The notes under the pieces are model-generated. The model saw nothing but the letters and a program-made list of their open reading frames with translations. It was not told the origin of the DNA and made no database searches. Below, in pieces: positions 8,740 to 16,509 of a DNA stretch of 42,713 bases. How positions within the stretch are numbered: the stretch's first letter is position 1; each line of letters begins with the position of its first letter. A program made the position numbers and the translations under genes. The DNA lies in NCBI GenBank assembly GCA_040255675.1, contig JBDZVM010000034.1, forward strand, positions 1 to 42,713. Direction: 5' to 3'. This stretch comes from JBDZVM01 sp040255675 (GTDB lineage Bacteria > Actinomycetota > Actinomycetes > Acidothermales > Acidothermaceae).

Positions 8740-8768
8740 ACTATCGGTCACCGGACGCCGAAACTCAA
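8740..8768 (-). promoter_or_regulatory. Predicted marR-exporter promoter
   Basis: Read on the minus strand: TTGAGT (8768-8763), 17 bp, GATAGT (8745-8740), then ATG at 8736. The -35 box lies inside the palindrome at 8756-8782, so a bound repressor would block polymerase. Prediction from sequence only. Confidence 0.45.
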
Positions 8769-8782
8769 ATTGATTTTCGGCG
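8756..8782. promoter_or_regulatory. 27-bp palindrome, candidate MarR operator
   Basis: Arms CGCCGAAA (8756-8763) and TTTCGGCG (8775-8782) enclose TCAA-A-TTGA (8765-8773). Only the pair 8764/8774 and the central base break the symmetry. It lies between the esterase stop and the marR start. The AT-rich centre with TCAA/TTGA half-sites is like many MarR autoregulatory sites. A terminator for the esterase gene is the alternative, but no T tract follows on the minus strand. Confidence 0.6.
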
Positions 8783-8787
8783 TTCGC

Positions 8788-9810
8788 TCAGGGCTGGAGC
8801 TTCGTGGCCAGGTAGGCGAGAGACATCGGATAGCGATAGTCGATCGCCATGTGCGTGCCTTCGAACAGCTCGAACGCGACGTCGGTGATGCCGATCTTGG
8901 CGAGTTCAGCGTGCACAGCCGACGCGCCGAGGTCGAGATACCACTCGTCGTCCTTGCCGGCGTCAATCCAGATCGCCCGCTGCCCGCGCAACGCGTCGGC
9001 GTATCGCGGCACCATGCGCACCGGATCCCAAGCCAGCCAGCGATCCCACACCTCGGCAATCAGTTGGCCCGTGCGCGCGTCGAAAGGCAGTAACGGCGTG
9101 CCATCGGCGTCCGGTGAGAAGCACGCGGCACAACCGAGAGTCATGAGCAAAACGCTGTCGGCTTTCTTGGTGAACGCCGTACGTGAGTTGAAGTCGGCCC
9201 ACCATTTCCAGACGTCGCCGTCGTAATCGCGCAAATAGCGCACGCACTCGCCGAATTCCTTGACGTAGCAAAGCTCGTAGAGTGAGTCACCCGCGTGTGA
9301 GGCGAAGCCACCGAACACGTCGGGGCGCAACATCGGCGTGATGAACGCGCCGAAGCCGCCGCTCGACTTGCCCATGATTCCGCGATGCTGTGGCGCCGCG
9401 AGCGTGCGGTAACGCGCGTCGACGAACGAAACCACGTCGTCGCACAAATACGTGTGGTAATTCCCGGTGCCCGGTGAGTCGACGAATTGCGAGCCGCCGT
9501 ACGCCGTCCACGCGTCGACGTACACGACGATCGCCGGCGGTGCCTCGCCGCGCGCGAAAACCGCGTCGGCCGTTTCGATGAACGGTTGGCGGTAGGGCGT
9601 GCGGTTGCGCCACATCGCCAGGTGACCGGTGTAGCCCTGAATCACGTACACGCTCGGGTAGCGGCGGCCAGGCTCGGTGTCGTAGCCGGGCGGCACGTAA
9701 ACCCACAGCGGCCGCTCGCTCGGATCGCCGAGCCGATTTCCCCGCAGCGCGGGCGCATCGAACACATGCTCGTCGAGACGGCCGGCGAGTTCGGCTGACC
9801 AGGGCAACAT
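8788..9810 (-). CDS. Esterase-D-like alpha/beta hydrolase
   Basis: 340 aa with no signal peptide or membrane segment. The nucleophile elbow is GKSSG with Ser149; the probable acid is in IDAGKDDEWYLD and the His in EGTHMAID. The overall pattern (VYVPPGYDTEPGRRYPSVYVIQGYTG at the N-terminus, DDVVSFVDARYRT before the elbow) is that of the putative esterase (EstD, IroE/Fes, mycolyltransferase-like) superfamily, which cleaves carboxylic esters; the substrate is unknown. It ends 37 bp before the GTG start option of marR and 51 bp before the preferred ATG. The next hydrolase gene lies 22 bp upstream on the same strand, so one operon is likely. Confidence 0.85.
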   Translation of the reverse strand: MLPWSAELAGRLDEHVFDAPALRGNRLGDPSERPLWVYVPPGYDTEPGRRYPSVYVIQGYTGHLAMWRNRTPYRQPFIETADAVFARGEAPPAIVVYVDAWTAYGGSQFVDSPGTGNYHTYLCDDVVSFVDARYRTLAAPQHRGIMGKSSGGFGAFITPMLRPDVFGGFASHAGDSLYELCYVKEFGECVRYLRDYDGDVWKWWADFNSRTAFTKKADSVLLMTLGCAACFSPDADGTPLLPFDARTGQLIAEVWDRWLAWDPVRMVPRYADALRGQRAIWIDAGKDDEWYLDLGASAVHAELAKIGITDVAFELFEGTHMAIDYRYPMSLAYLATKLQP

Positions 9811-9832
9811 GGCAATCCTTTCGGCCCTTGGT

Positions 9833-10702
9833 TTATGTGACTTCGGCGTGGAACCCTACCAACTCCTCGGCCACCCGTTCGGGGCGTTCTTCGGGCAGCA
9901 GGTGCCCGGCGCCGGCCACCGGAACCCAGGCGGCGTGGGGGATTTCGGCGGCGACTCGCCGTCCGTACGAAACGCTGTACACGCGGTCTTGCGCGCCCCA
10001 CATCACGAGCGTCGGCGGGGGAGCGGCGCGCACGATGTTCCAGGCCGCCTCGGTCGCGACCGGGTCGACCGCGGCGGCGAAGCTCGCCAATCCGCGTGCC
10101 GCGCCGGGTTCACGTAGCGCCTCGACGTAGCGGTCGGGCGGCCGCCTGTCCGCGACATCGCTGCCCCGGCCGACGGCCCACGCGACCATCCACTCCGCCA
10201 GTTTCGGCACGATCGGAAGGGCCCGCGCGCACGCCTCGCGCGCGAACGGCACCATCATGGGCAACGCCCCCGGAGGCGGCCAGGCATCGGCGTGCAGTGG
10301 CGAGTCGAGCAGCGCGAGGCCCGCCAGGCGTCGTCCGTCGAGGGCTGCCATATGGACGGCGACCGCCCCGCCGACTCCGTGGCCCGCCACGACGAAACGC
10401 CTGACGCCCAACGCGTCGAGCAGCCCGAGCATCAACTTTGCTTGTGTGGCAAGGTTTATCTTGCGTGCGATTCGCTCCGATTCACCGAGCTGCACGAGGT
10501 CGGGCGCGAGCACCAAAAGGTCGTCGCCGGCACCCGCGCAAATCTCCGGCGCCACGTCGCGCCACAACATCGAGGACGTCGCGAACCCGTGCAGCAACAG
10601 CATGGCCGGAGCCTGCCCGAGCCCGTCGCCCAGGCTGCCGCACCTTCGCAGGCGTAACCGCACGCCGTCGACGACGTGATCGGCCACCGTAAGCGCCCGC
10701 AT
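9833..10702 (-). CDS. Alpha/beta-hydrolase-fold protein lacking the nucleophile Ser
   Basis: 289 aa. The fold is clear: oxyanion-hole motif LLLHGF (36-41), strand and elbow FVVAGHGVGG (103-112), acid in MWGAQDRV and His in GAGHLLPEE. The residue at the elbow that should be Ser, Asp or Cys is Gly109, encoded GGA in an otherwise intact frame. It may therefore be a non-hydrolytic relative (binding or lyase function) or an inactive enzyme. Start ATG at 10702. It probably leads an operon with the esterase. A repeat-family palindrome occupies the space between it and divergent ilvA. Confidence 0.85.
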   Translation of the reverse strand: MRALTVADHVVDGVRLRLRRCGSLGDGLGQAPAMLLLHGFATSSMLWRDVAPEICAGAGDDLLVLAPDLVQLGESERIARKINLATQAKLMLGLLDALGVRRFVVAGHGVGGAVAVHMAALDGRRLAGLALLDSPLHADAWPPPGALPMMVPFAREACARALPIVPKLAEWMVAWAVGRGSDVADRRPPDRYVEALREPGAARGLASFAAAVDPVATEAAWNIVRAAPPPTLVMWGAQDRVYSVSYGRRVAAEIPHAAWVPVAGAGHLLPEERPERVAEELVGFHAEVT

Positions 10703-10710
10703 AGGCCCAT

Positions 10711-10773
10711 CCTCCCGTGATCACGAAGACTCTTACCCCCATAGGCGCGAAATTGTCTTCACGATCATGGAGG
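10711..10773 (+). repeat. Palindromic repeat family, copy A
   Basis: Arms: CCTCCCGTGATCACGAAGAC (10711-10730) and GTCTTCACGATCATGGAGG (10755-10773), with an asymmetric centre containing TTACCCCCATAGGCGCG. The centre matches copies B (13971-14034, opposite orientation) and C (42628-42684). The right end supplies the GGAGG ribosome site of ilvA. Confidence 0.8.
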
Positions 10774-10781
10774 ATGAACGT

Positions 10782-12005
10782 ATGGACGGCGTCAGCGATC
10801 AGCAAACGTGGGTCGACGACGCGCGCGCCGCGGCGGCGCTGCTCGAAGGCGTGGCGCGGCGGACGCCGATCGAGACGTCACGCGGGCTCGCCGATCTGGT
10901 CGGCGGCCCCGTGCATTTCAAATGCGAGAATCTGCAGCGCTCTGGCTCGTTCAAAATACGCGGCGCGTATACGCGCATCGCGCGGCTCACCGAGGACGAA
11001 AGAGCGCGTGGTGTGGTGGCCGCCAGCGCTGGTAATCACGCGCAAGGTGTCGCGCTCGCGGCTTCTTTGCTCGGCACCGAGGCGGTCGTTTTTATGCCGA
11101 TCGGCGCGCCGCTGCCCAAGGTCGAAGCCACCCGAGGCTACGGCGCGCGCGTCGAATTCGTGGGCCATAGCGTTGACGAAGCTTTGGTGAAGGCGGCCGA
11201 ATTCGCCGATCGCACAGGCTCAATTCTCATTCACCCGTTCGATCACGCCGATGTGATCGCCGGCCAGGCCACGGTCGGGCTCGAAATAGCTGAGCAATGC
11301 GGCGACGCGCGAACAATCGTCGTCAGCGCGGGCGGCGGCGGATTGTGTTCGGGCATCGCGGTCGTCGCCAAGGCGCTCCTGCCGGGAGTGAACGTCGTTG
11401 CCGTGCAGGCGCGAGGGGCCGCCGCCTTTCCCGGCTCGCTCGCGGCTGGGCAACCGCTCGCGTTGCCGTCGATGAGCACGATCGCCGACGGGATCGCCGT
11501 CGGCTGTCCCGGCAAGCTCACACTCGACCTGGTGAAGACCTACGTCGACCGGGTCGTCACGGTGTCAGAAGAATCGCTGTCGCGCGCGCTGCTGTTTTGC
11601 CTCGAACGGGCAAAGCTCGTGGTCGAGCCGGCCGGCGCCGCGGGCGTCGCCGCCGTCATGGACGACCCGACATCCTTCGAGCCGCCCGTCGTGGTGGTGT
11701 TGTCGGGCGGCAACGTCGACCCGCTGCTCCTCGAAAAGCTCTTGCGGCACGGGCTTGCCGCTGCCGGGCGGTACTTGTCGTTTCACGTTCGCCTCGACGA
11801 TCGGCCGGGGGCCCTCGCGGGGTTGTTACGCGCGCTCGCGGAAGCCGGGGCAAATGTGCTCGAGGTGGTTCATCAGCGCACCGGCGCGACCCTGCACGTC
11901 GACGAAGTCGAGGTCGCGCTGCAGGTCGAAACCCGCGGCTCCGATCATGCCGCCGACGTACTCAGACTTCTTGAGTTAAGCGGTTATCGAGTCGAATTTC
12001 CGTGA
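10782..12005 (+). CDS. ilvA: Threonine ammonia-lyase
   Basis: 407 aa from ATG at 10782. Fold-type II PLP enzyme: the Lys in FKCENLQRSGSFKIRGAY is the cofactor Schiff-base residue, SAGNHAQG contacts substrate, and SAGGGGLCSG is the PLP phosphate loop. The C-terminal ~75 residues (FHVRLDDRPGALAGLLRALAEAGANV) are a single ACT-like domain, as in the shorter, often catabolic class. It deaminates threonine to 2-oxobutanoate in the cytosol and may also act on serine. GGAGG eight bases before 10782 fixes this start over ATG 10767. It has no other isoleucine genes beside it. Confidence 0.92.
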   Translation: MDGVSDQQTWVDDARAAAALLEGVARRTPIETSRGLADLVGGPVHFKCENLQRSGSFKIRGAYTRIARLTEDERARGVVAASAGNHAQGVALAASLLGTEAVVFMPIGAPLPKVEATRGYGARVEFVGHSVDEALVKAAEFADRTGSILIHPFDHADVIAGQATVGLEIAEQCGDARTIVVSAGGGGLCSGIAVVAKALLPGVNVVAVQARGAAAFPGSLAAGQPLALPSMSTIADGIAVGCPGKLTLDLVKTYVDRVVTVSEESLSRALLFCLERAKLVVEPAGAAGVAAVMDDPTSFEPPVVVVLSGGNVDPLLLEKLLRHGLAAAGRYLSFHVRLDDRPGALAGLLRALAEAGANVLEVVHQRTGATLHVDEVEVALQVETRGSDHAADVLRLLELSGYRVEFP

Positions 12006-12053
12006 TGCCGTCGGATAAGCTGCGCCGAGTTGATCGAACATGAAAGGACGTCG

Positions 12054-13172
12054 ATGGCCGACGCACCGGCGGCAGCCGCCGCTCATCCGGTCGTGGGCGC
12101 CGTGCCCGGGCGAGGCGCGTCAGGGCGAGGCACCCGATCAAGTGCCGCAGTCGTGGCCGAAGGCCTGGTCAAGCACTACGGCGACGTGAAGGCGCTCGAC
12201 GGCCTCGACCTCGAAGTGCCCGAGGGTACCGTGCTCGGGTTGCTCGGGCCCAACGGCGCCGGCAAGACCACGGCGGTGCGGGTGTTCACCACGCTCCTCA
12301 CGCCTGACGCCGGCCGCGCCACGGTCGCCGGGTTCGACGTCGTCCGCGATGCCGTCGAAGTGCGTCGCACGATCGGGTTGTCGGGGCAATACGCGGCTGT
12401 CGACGAGAATCTCACCGGTTTCGAAAATCTCGAAATGATCGGCCGGCTCTACCACCTCGGCAAGCGCGCATCGCGTGTTCGGGCGGCGGAGCTGCTCGAG
12501 CGCTTCGACCTTGCCGATGCCGCGTCGCGCGTCGTGAAGACCTATTCCGGGGGCATGCGGCGCCGCCTCGACCTCGCGGGCTCGCTGGTCGCCGAGCCGC
12601 GGGTGCTCTTTCTCGACGAGCCCACCACCGGGCTCGATCCGCGCAGCCGGCTCGCGATGTGGGAGGTCATCGCCGAACTCGTCGGGGGTGGCACCACGTT
12701 GTTGCTCACGACGCAATATCTCGAAGAGGCCGACCGGCTTGCCGACTCGATCGTCGTCATCGATAGGGGCCGCGTCATCGCGCGAGGCACCGCCGACGAA
12801 CTGAAAGCTCAGATCGGTGGCGAACGTCTCGAGTTGAGCGTTGCGTCGGCCGACGATTTGCCTTCTACCGCGCAGATTTTGGGGCGTCTTGGCACCGGTG
12901 AGCCGGTGGTCGAGACGCACACGCATTCGGTTGGTGTCGCGGTGAGCGGCGGTTCCGCCGTCCTGATCGACGCGCTTCGCCAACTCGATTCCGCCGGAGT
13001 CGTCGTCCGCGACGTCGGCATTCGGCGTCCGACCCTCGACGACGTGTTCTTGTCGCTCACCGGCCACTCCGCCGACGACGAGATGCCGGACGGCGAAAAG
13101 CAGCCGCATCGGGGCCGGCGCGGTCGCGAACGTGGGCGCGACCGTGATCGCGCGGAAGGTGGCCGGTCATGA
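12054..13172 (+). CDS. ABC exporter ATP-binding subunit (DrrA type)
   Basis: 372 aa from ATG at 12054, with GAAAGGA upstream. After a ~35-residue Ala/Gly-rich leader: Walker A GPNGAGKTT, Q-loop in GLSGQYAAVDENL, signature YSGGMRRRLD, Walker B LFLDEPTTGLD, and Gln in the H-loop place (LLLTTQYLEEAD), which is normal for DrrA-type proteins. The GYxVxxxRRPTLDDVFL-like element near the C-terminus (GIRRPTLDDVFLSLTG) is also typical. The last ~30 residues are Arg-rich (HRGRRGRERGRDRDR). It overlaps the permease gene by ATGA, so the two subunits are translated together. It probably exports a drug, lipid or secondary metabolite. Confidence 0.92.
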   Translation: MADAPAAAAAHPVVGAVPGRGASGRGTRSSAAVVAEGLVKHYGDVKALDGLDLEVPEGTVLGLLGPNGAGKTTAVRVFTTLLTPDAGRATVAGFDVVRDAVEVRRTIGLSGQYAAVDENLTGFENLEMIGRLYHLGKRASRVRAAELLERFDLADAASRVVKTYSGGMRRRLDLAGSLVAEPRVLFLDEPTTGLDPRSRLAMWEVIAELVGGGTTLLLTTQYLEEADRLADSIVVIDRGRVIARGTADELKAQIGGERLELSVASADDLPSTAQILGRLGTGEPVVETHTHSVGVAVSGGSAVLIDALRQLDSAGVVVRDVGIRRPTLDDVFLSLTGHSADDEMPDGEKQPHRGRRGRERGRDRDRAEGGRS

Positions 13173-13969
13173 GCGTCATGACGCAAACCGTCGCCGACGG
13201 CATGGTGGTGGCGAAACGAAACCTCATCAAGATCAAGCGAATTCCCGATCTGCTGATCTTTACCACGATCCAGCCGATCATGTTCGTGTTGCTGTTCGCG
13301 TACGTGTTCGGCGGCTCGATCAAGGTGCCCGGCACCGATTACCGCACGTATTTGATGGCGGGCATTTTCACGCAGACTGTGGCGTTCGGCTCGGCCATCA
13401 CGGCGGTGGGGTTGGCCGACGACCTGCAAAAAGGCATCATCGATCGCTTCCGTTCGCTGCCGATGGCGCGATCAGCTGTTTTGGTCGGGCGCACGGTTTC
13501 TGACTTAGCCAACAACGTCATCGTGATGGTCGTGATGTCGCTGTGCGGCGTGCTGGTCGGCTGGCGCATCGAGCGCGGCTTTTGGCTGGCGATCGCCGCC
13601 TACGCCATCATGTTCTTGTTCGCGTTTTCGATGTCGTGGGTATCGGCGACTATCGGCTTGTCGGTGCGTAGCGTCGAGGTCGCGCAAAGTGCCGGCTTCA
13701 TCTGGATTTTCCCGGTCACCTTTATCTCGAACGCATTCGTGGTGTCGCAAAACCTGCCCGGCTGGCTGCAACCGGTCGCGAACTGGAACCCGTTGTCGGC
13801 GGTCGTCGCGTCGGCGCGGCGGTTGTTCGGCAACACCGGGTCGTTGCCGGCACCCGACGCCTGGCCGATGCAGCATCCGTACATCACGGCGGTCGGCTGG
13901 AGTCTCGTGCTGTTGCTCGTTTTCGTGCCGCTCTCGGTGCGTAAGTACCGCGCCGCCGCCGTCCGCTAA
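13169..13969 (+). CDS. ABC-2-type exporter permease (DrrB type)
   Basis: 266 aa with six predicted membrane segments, from IFTTIQPIMFVLLFAYVFGG to the last helix at SLVLLLVFVPLSV, and an EAA-like cytoplasmic stretch GLADDLQKGIIDRFRSLPM, the usual DrrB mark. It pairs with the ATPase gene upstream (4-bp overlap). The substrate cannot be read from sequence; DrrAB-type exporters are known for antibiotics and for cell-envelope lipids. The gene stops 1 bp before repeat copy B, which may serve as its transcription end. Confidence 0.92.
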   Translation: MSVMTQTVADGMVVAKRNLIKIKRIPDLLIFTTIQPIMFVLLFAYVFGGSIKVPGTDYRTYLMAGIFTQTVAFGSAITAVGLADDLQKGIIDRFRSLPMARSAVLVGRTVSDLANNVIVMVVMSLCGVLVGWRIERGFWLAIAAYAIMFLFAFSMSWVSATIGLSVRSVEVAQSAGFIWIFPVTFISNAFVVSQNLPGWLQPVANWNPLSAVVASARRLFGNTGSLPAPDAWPMQHPYITAVGWSLVLLLVFVPLSVRKYRAAAVR

Positions 13970-13970
13970 T

Positions 13971-14034
13971 CCTCGCGTGATCGCGAATACTTTTCTGCAC
14001 CTATGGGGGTAAAAGTCTTCGCGATCACCGGGAG
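13971..14034 (-). repeat. Palindromic repeat family, copy B
   Basis: Outer arms CCTCGCGTGATCGCGAA (13971-13987) and TTCGCGATCACCGGGAG (14018-14034). Read on the minus strand, the centre is ACTTTTACCCCCATAGG, as in copy A. It fills the whole gap between two convergent genes, so here it could also act as a two-way terminator. Confidence 0.8.
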
Positions 14035-14035
14035 A

Positions 14036-15160
14036 TTAGAGGTTGCCGCGGCGGGCTTGCTCGCGTTCGATCGCCTCGAACAACGCTTTGAAGTTTCCCT
14101 TGCCGAAACCCATCGAGCCGTGCCGCTCGATCAACTCGAAGAACACGGTGGGGCGATCCTGCACGGGCTTGGTGAAAATCTGCAGCAGGTAACCGTCTTC
14201 GTCGCGGTCGGCCAGAATGCGCAACGAGCGCAACTCGTCGAGCGGCACTCTCGTGTCGCCCACCCACGAGCCGAGCGTTTCGTAATAGGTGTCGGGTGTT
14301 TCGAGAAACTCCACACCCGCCGCGCGCATCGCCCGCACCGACGCCACGATGTCGTTCGTCGCCAGCGCGATGTGCTGCACGCCCGGACCGCCGTAGAACT
14401 CCAGATATTCGTCGATTTGCGACTTGCGTTTTCCGGCGGCCGGCTCGTTCAACGGAAACTTCACCTTCCGCGACCCGTCGGCGACCACCTTCGACATCAG
14501 TGCCGAATATTCGGTCGCGATGTCGTCACCGACGAATTCCTTCATGTTCGTAAAGCCCATGACCCGGTGGTAGTAGTCGACCCACTCGTCCATGTGGCCG
14601 AGCTCGACATTGCCCACGCAGTGGTCGATGGCCTGGAAATAGCGCTTCGCGGGCGGCGCCACGATCGGCTCGGTTGCCACATACCCAGGCAGATAAGGCC
14701 CGTGATAGCGCGACCGGTCGACCAGCGAATGCACCGTCTCACCGTAGGTCGCGATCGCGGCCCGGACGACGATCCCGTGCGCGTCGTCAACAGTGTGCGG
14801 CTCTTCGACGCCGCGCGCCCCCGCGGCCACCGCGTGCTCGTAGGCGGCAGGCACGTCGGGCACCTCGAGTGCCAAGTCGACGACGCCGTCGCCGTGCCTG
14901 GCGACGTGCTCGGCTAGCGGGTCACCCGGCCGGATGGCCGTGATGAACACGAAGCGAGCGCTGCCCGAGGTGAGCACGTACGACGCGTAGTCGCGCTCGC
15001 CGGTCTCCGGCCCGCGGTAGGCGACGGCCCGCATGCCGAACGCCGTCGCGTAGTAGTGCGCGGCCTGCTTGGCGTTGCCGACCGCGAACACCACGGCGTC
15101 CATGCCCGAGACGGGGAAGCGATCGATCAGTCGGTGCGGATGTTCGAGAACGCTCGTCAT
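14036..15160 (-). CDS. hppD: 4-Hydroxyphenylpyruvate dioxygenase
   Basis: 374 aa from ATG at 15160 (389 aa if ATG 15205 is used). Two vicinal-oxygen-chelate halves; the C-terminal half carries the Fe(II) ligands: His in FQAIDHCVGN, His in GVQHIALATND and Glu in FFELIERHG. GFGKGNFKALFEAIEREQ at the end is the closing helix typical of HPPD. It converts 4-hydroxyphenylpyruvate to homogentisate in tyrosine breakdown. Homogentisate dioxygenase and later steps are not in the window. It is divergent from an Lrp-type gene, an arrangement common in actinomycetes that suggests control by that regulator. MTSVLEHPHR was preferred as the start because homologues begin near it, but its ribosome site is weak. 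Confidence 0.93.
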   Translation of the reverse strand: MTSVLEHPHRLIDRFPVSGMDAVVFAVGNAKQAAHYYATAFGMRAVAYRGPETGERDYASYVLTSGSARFVFITAIRPGDPLAEHVARHGDGVVDLALEVPDVPAAYEHAVAAGARGVEEPHTVDDAHGIVVRAAIATYGETVHSLVDRSRYHGPYLPGYVATEPIVAPPAKRYFQAIDHCVGNVELGHMDEWVDYYHRVMGFTNMKEFVGDDIATEYSALMSKVVADGSRKVKFPLNEPAAGKRKSQIDEYLEFYGGPGVQHIALATNDIVASVRAMRAAGVEFLETPDTYYETLGSWVGDTRVPLDELRSLRILADRDEDGYLLQIFTKPVQDRPTVFFELIERHGSMGFGKGNFKALFEAIEREQARRGNL

Positions 15161-15295
15161 GGGCCCAGCATCTGCCGGGCGAATGGCATTAGGCAATACG
15201 CTCATGACACGCTGGTCACGGTGTACAGTCTGGACGGTGAACAGCGGCTACTACTGAGCATCTTGACTAGTCGTTTCTGAGACGGTGGCTTACTG

Positions 15296-15778
15296 ATGGC
15301 AACGCGCATTGTCGACTCGCTCGACGTCCGGCTCATCGCTTTGCTGCACGACCAGCCACGCATCGGCGTGCTCGAAATCGCCCGTCGGTTGGGCGTCGCC
15401 CGAGGCACCGCGCAGGCGCGGCTCGACCGGTTGCAAGCACGCGGCATCGTGCGCGGGTTCGGGCCCGACGTCGACCCTGCGGTGCTCGGCTACGGCGTCA
15501 CGGCGTTCGCGACGATCGAAATACGGCAGGGGCGCGGCCACGACGTGCGGCAGCACTTGGCGACGATCCCGGAGGTGCTGGAGGTGCATACGATCACCGG
15601 CCCCGGCGACCTGTTGTGCCGGGTGGTCGCGCGCTCGAACGCCGACCTGCAGGCGATCATCGATCGGGTCGTCGATTTCGACGGCATTATGCGGACGTCG
15701 ACGGTGATCGCATTGTCGACGCCGGTGCACTACCGAACGCTGCCGCTCGTGCGAGCGGCAGCGGGGGAGCCTACGTGA
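15296..15778 (+). CDS. Lrp/AsnC-family regulator
   Basis: 160 aa. Helix-turn-helix at residues ~7-55 (SLDVRLIALLHDQPRIGVLEIARRLGV, then ARGTAQARLDRL), then an RAM ligand-binding domain (VTAFATIEIRQGRG; PEVLEVHTITGPGDLLCRVVARS). The family forms octamers or hexadecamers and usually senses amino acids. Its divergence from hppD suggests that it senses tyrosine, phenylalanine or a keto acid and controls hppD; this is inference from position. The start ATG is at 15296, and TTGACT in the gap (near 15257-15275) is a possible -35 box. Confidence 0.88.
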   Translation: MATRIVDSLDVRLIALLHDQPRIGVLEIARRLGVARGTAQARLDRLQARGIVRGFGPDVDPAVLGYGVTAFATIEIRQGRGHDVRQHLATIPEVLEVHTITGPGDLLCRVVARSNADLQAIIDRVVDFDGIMRTSTVIALSTPVHYRTLPLVRAAAGEPT

Positions 15779-15787
15779 GTTGCGGTT

Positions 15788-16282
15788 TTATTCGCTGTAC
15801 GGCTTGGCGTCGACCACCGACACGGTGACCTTGTTGCCGTTTGGCAGCTCGAATGTCGTGGTGTCGCCGATCTTCTTGCCGAGCAGCGCGGAACCGAGCG
15901 GAGAGCCGGCCGAGTAGACGTCGATCTGCGTGCCGGTGTCTTCGCGGGAACCGAGCAAGAACGTCAAGGTATCGTCGTCGCCCTCGTAGCGGACGGTGAC
16001 GACCATGCCCGGCTCGACGACACCGTCGTCGGGCGGCGCCTGGCCGACCTTCGCGTTGTCGAGCAGCTGACGAAGCTGGCGAATGCGAGCCTCCATCTTG
16101 CCCTGCTCTTCTTTCGCGGCGTGGTAGCCGCCGTTTTCGCGCAGGTCGCCTTCTTCGCGGGCCGCTTCGATCTTTTTCGCGATCTCTTCACGCGCGGATC
16201 CCGTCAGGTGCTCGAACTCGGCCTTCAACCGGTCGTACGCCTCCTGCGTGAGCCAGGTGGCGTGGGCGGTGGTCTCGGTCAC
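15788..16282 (-). CDS. greA: Transcription elongation factor GreA
   Basis: 164 aa, the full family length. The N-terminal coiled coil (residues ~10-80) carries the tip acidic pair in EEGDLRENGGYHAAKEEQ, which enters the RNA polymerase secondary channel and stimulates cleavage of backtracked RNA. The C-terminal FKBP-like domain ends SPLGSALLGKKIGDTTTFELPNG. It sits next to mca as in mycobacteria. The 15-bp tandem repeats at 16323-16385 are 41 bp upstream of its start, in the region that should hold its promoter or leader. Confidence 0.96.
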   Translation of the reverse strand: MTETTAHATWLTQEAYDRLKAEFEHLTGSAREEIAKKIEAAREEGDLRENGGYHAAKEEQGKMEARIRQLRQLLDNAKVGQAPPDDGVVEPGMVVTVRYEGDDDTLTFLLGSREDTGTQIDVYSAGSPLGSALLGKKIGDTTTFELPNGNKVTVSVVDAKPYSE

Positions 16283-16322
16283 GGTGCGGTGCTCCTCGCG
16301 TCAATGCACGCATCGAATCGAT

Positions 16323-16385
16323 GCGTTCGTCTTGGCTGCTGCGTTCGTCTTGGCTGCGTTCGTCTTGGCTGCGTTCGTCTTGCGA
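16323..16385. repeat. 15-bp tandem repeat upstream of greA
   Basis: GCGTTCGTCTTGGCT occurs at 16323-16337, 16341-16355 and 16356-16370, with a variant ending TTGCGA at 16371-16385; GCT is inserted after the first copy. It lies between greA (-) and mca (+). The count may vary between strains by slippage. Confidence 0.85.
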
Positions 16386-16509
16386 GTAAAAATCAAGGCT
16401 ACTACGCGCGGCGGCTTTACGTCGGCCCTCGTGCGGGCCGCGTGCTCACTCGGCGACAATACAGTGAGAAGTCGGCGGACGGCGGCACGTGCCACCCGTT
16501 CGCGTCAAG

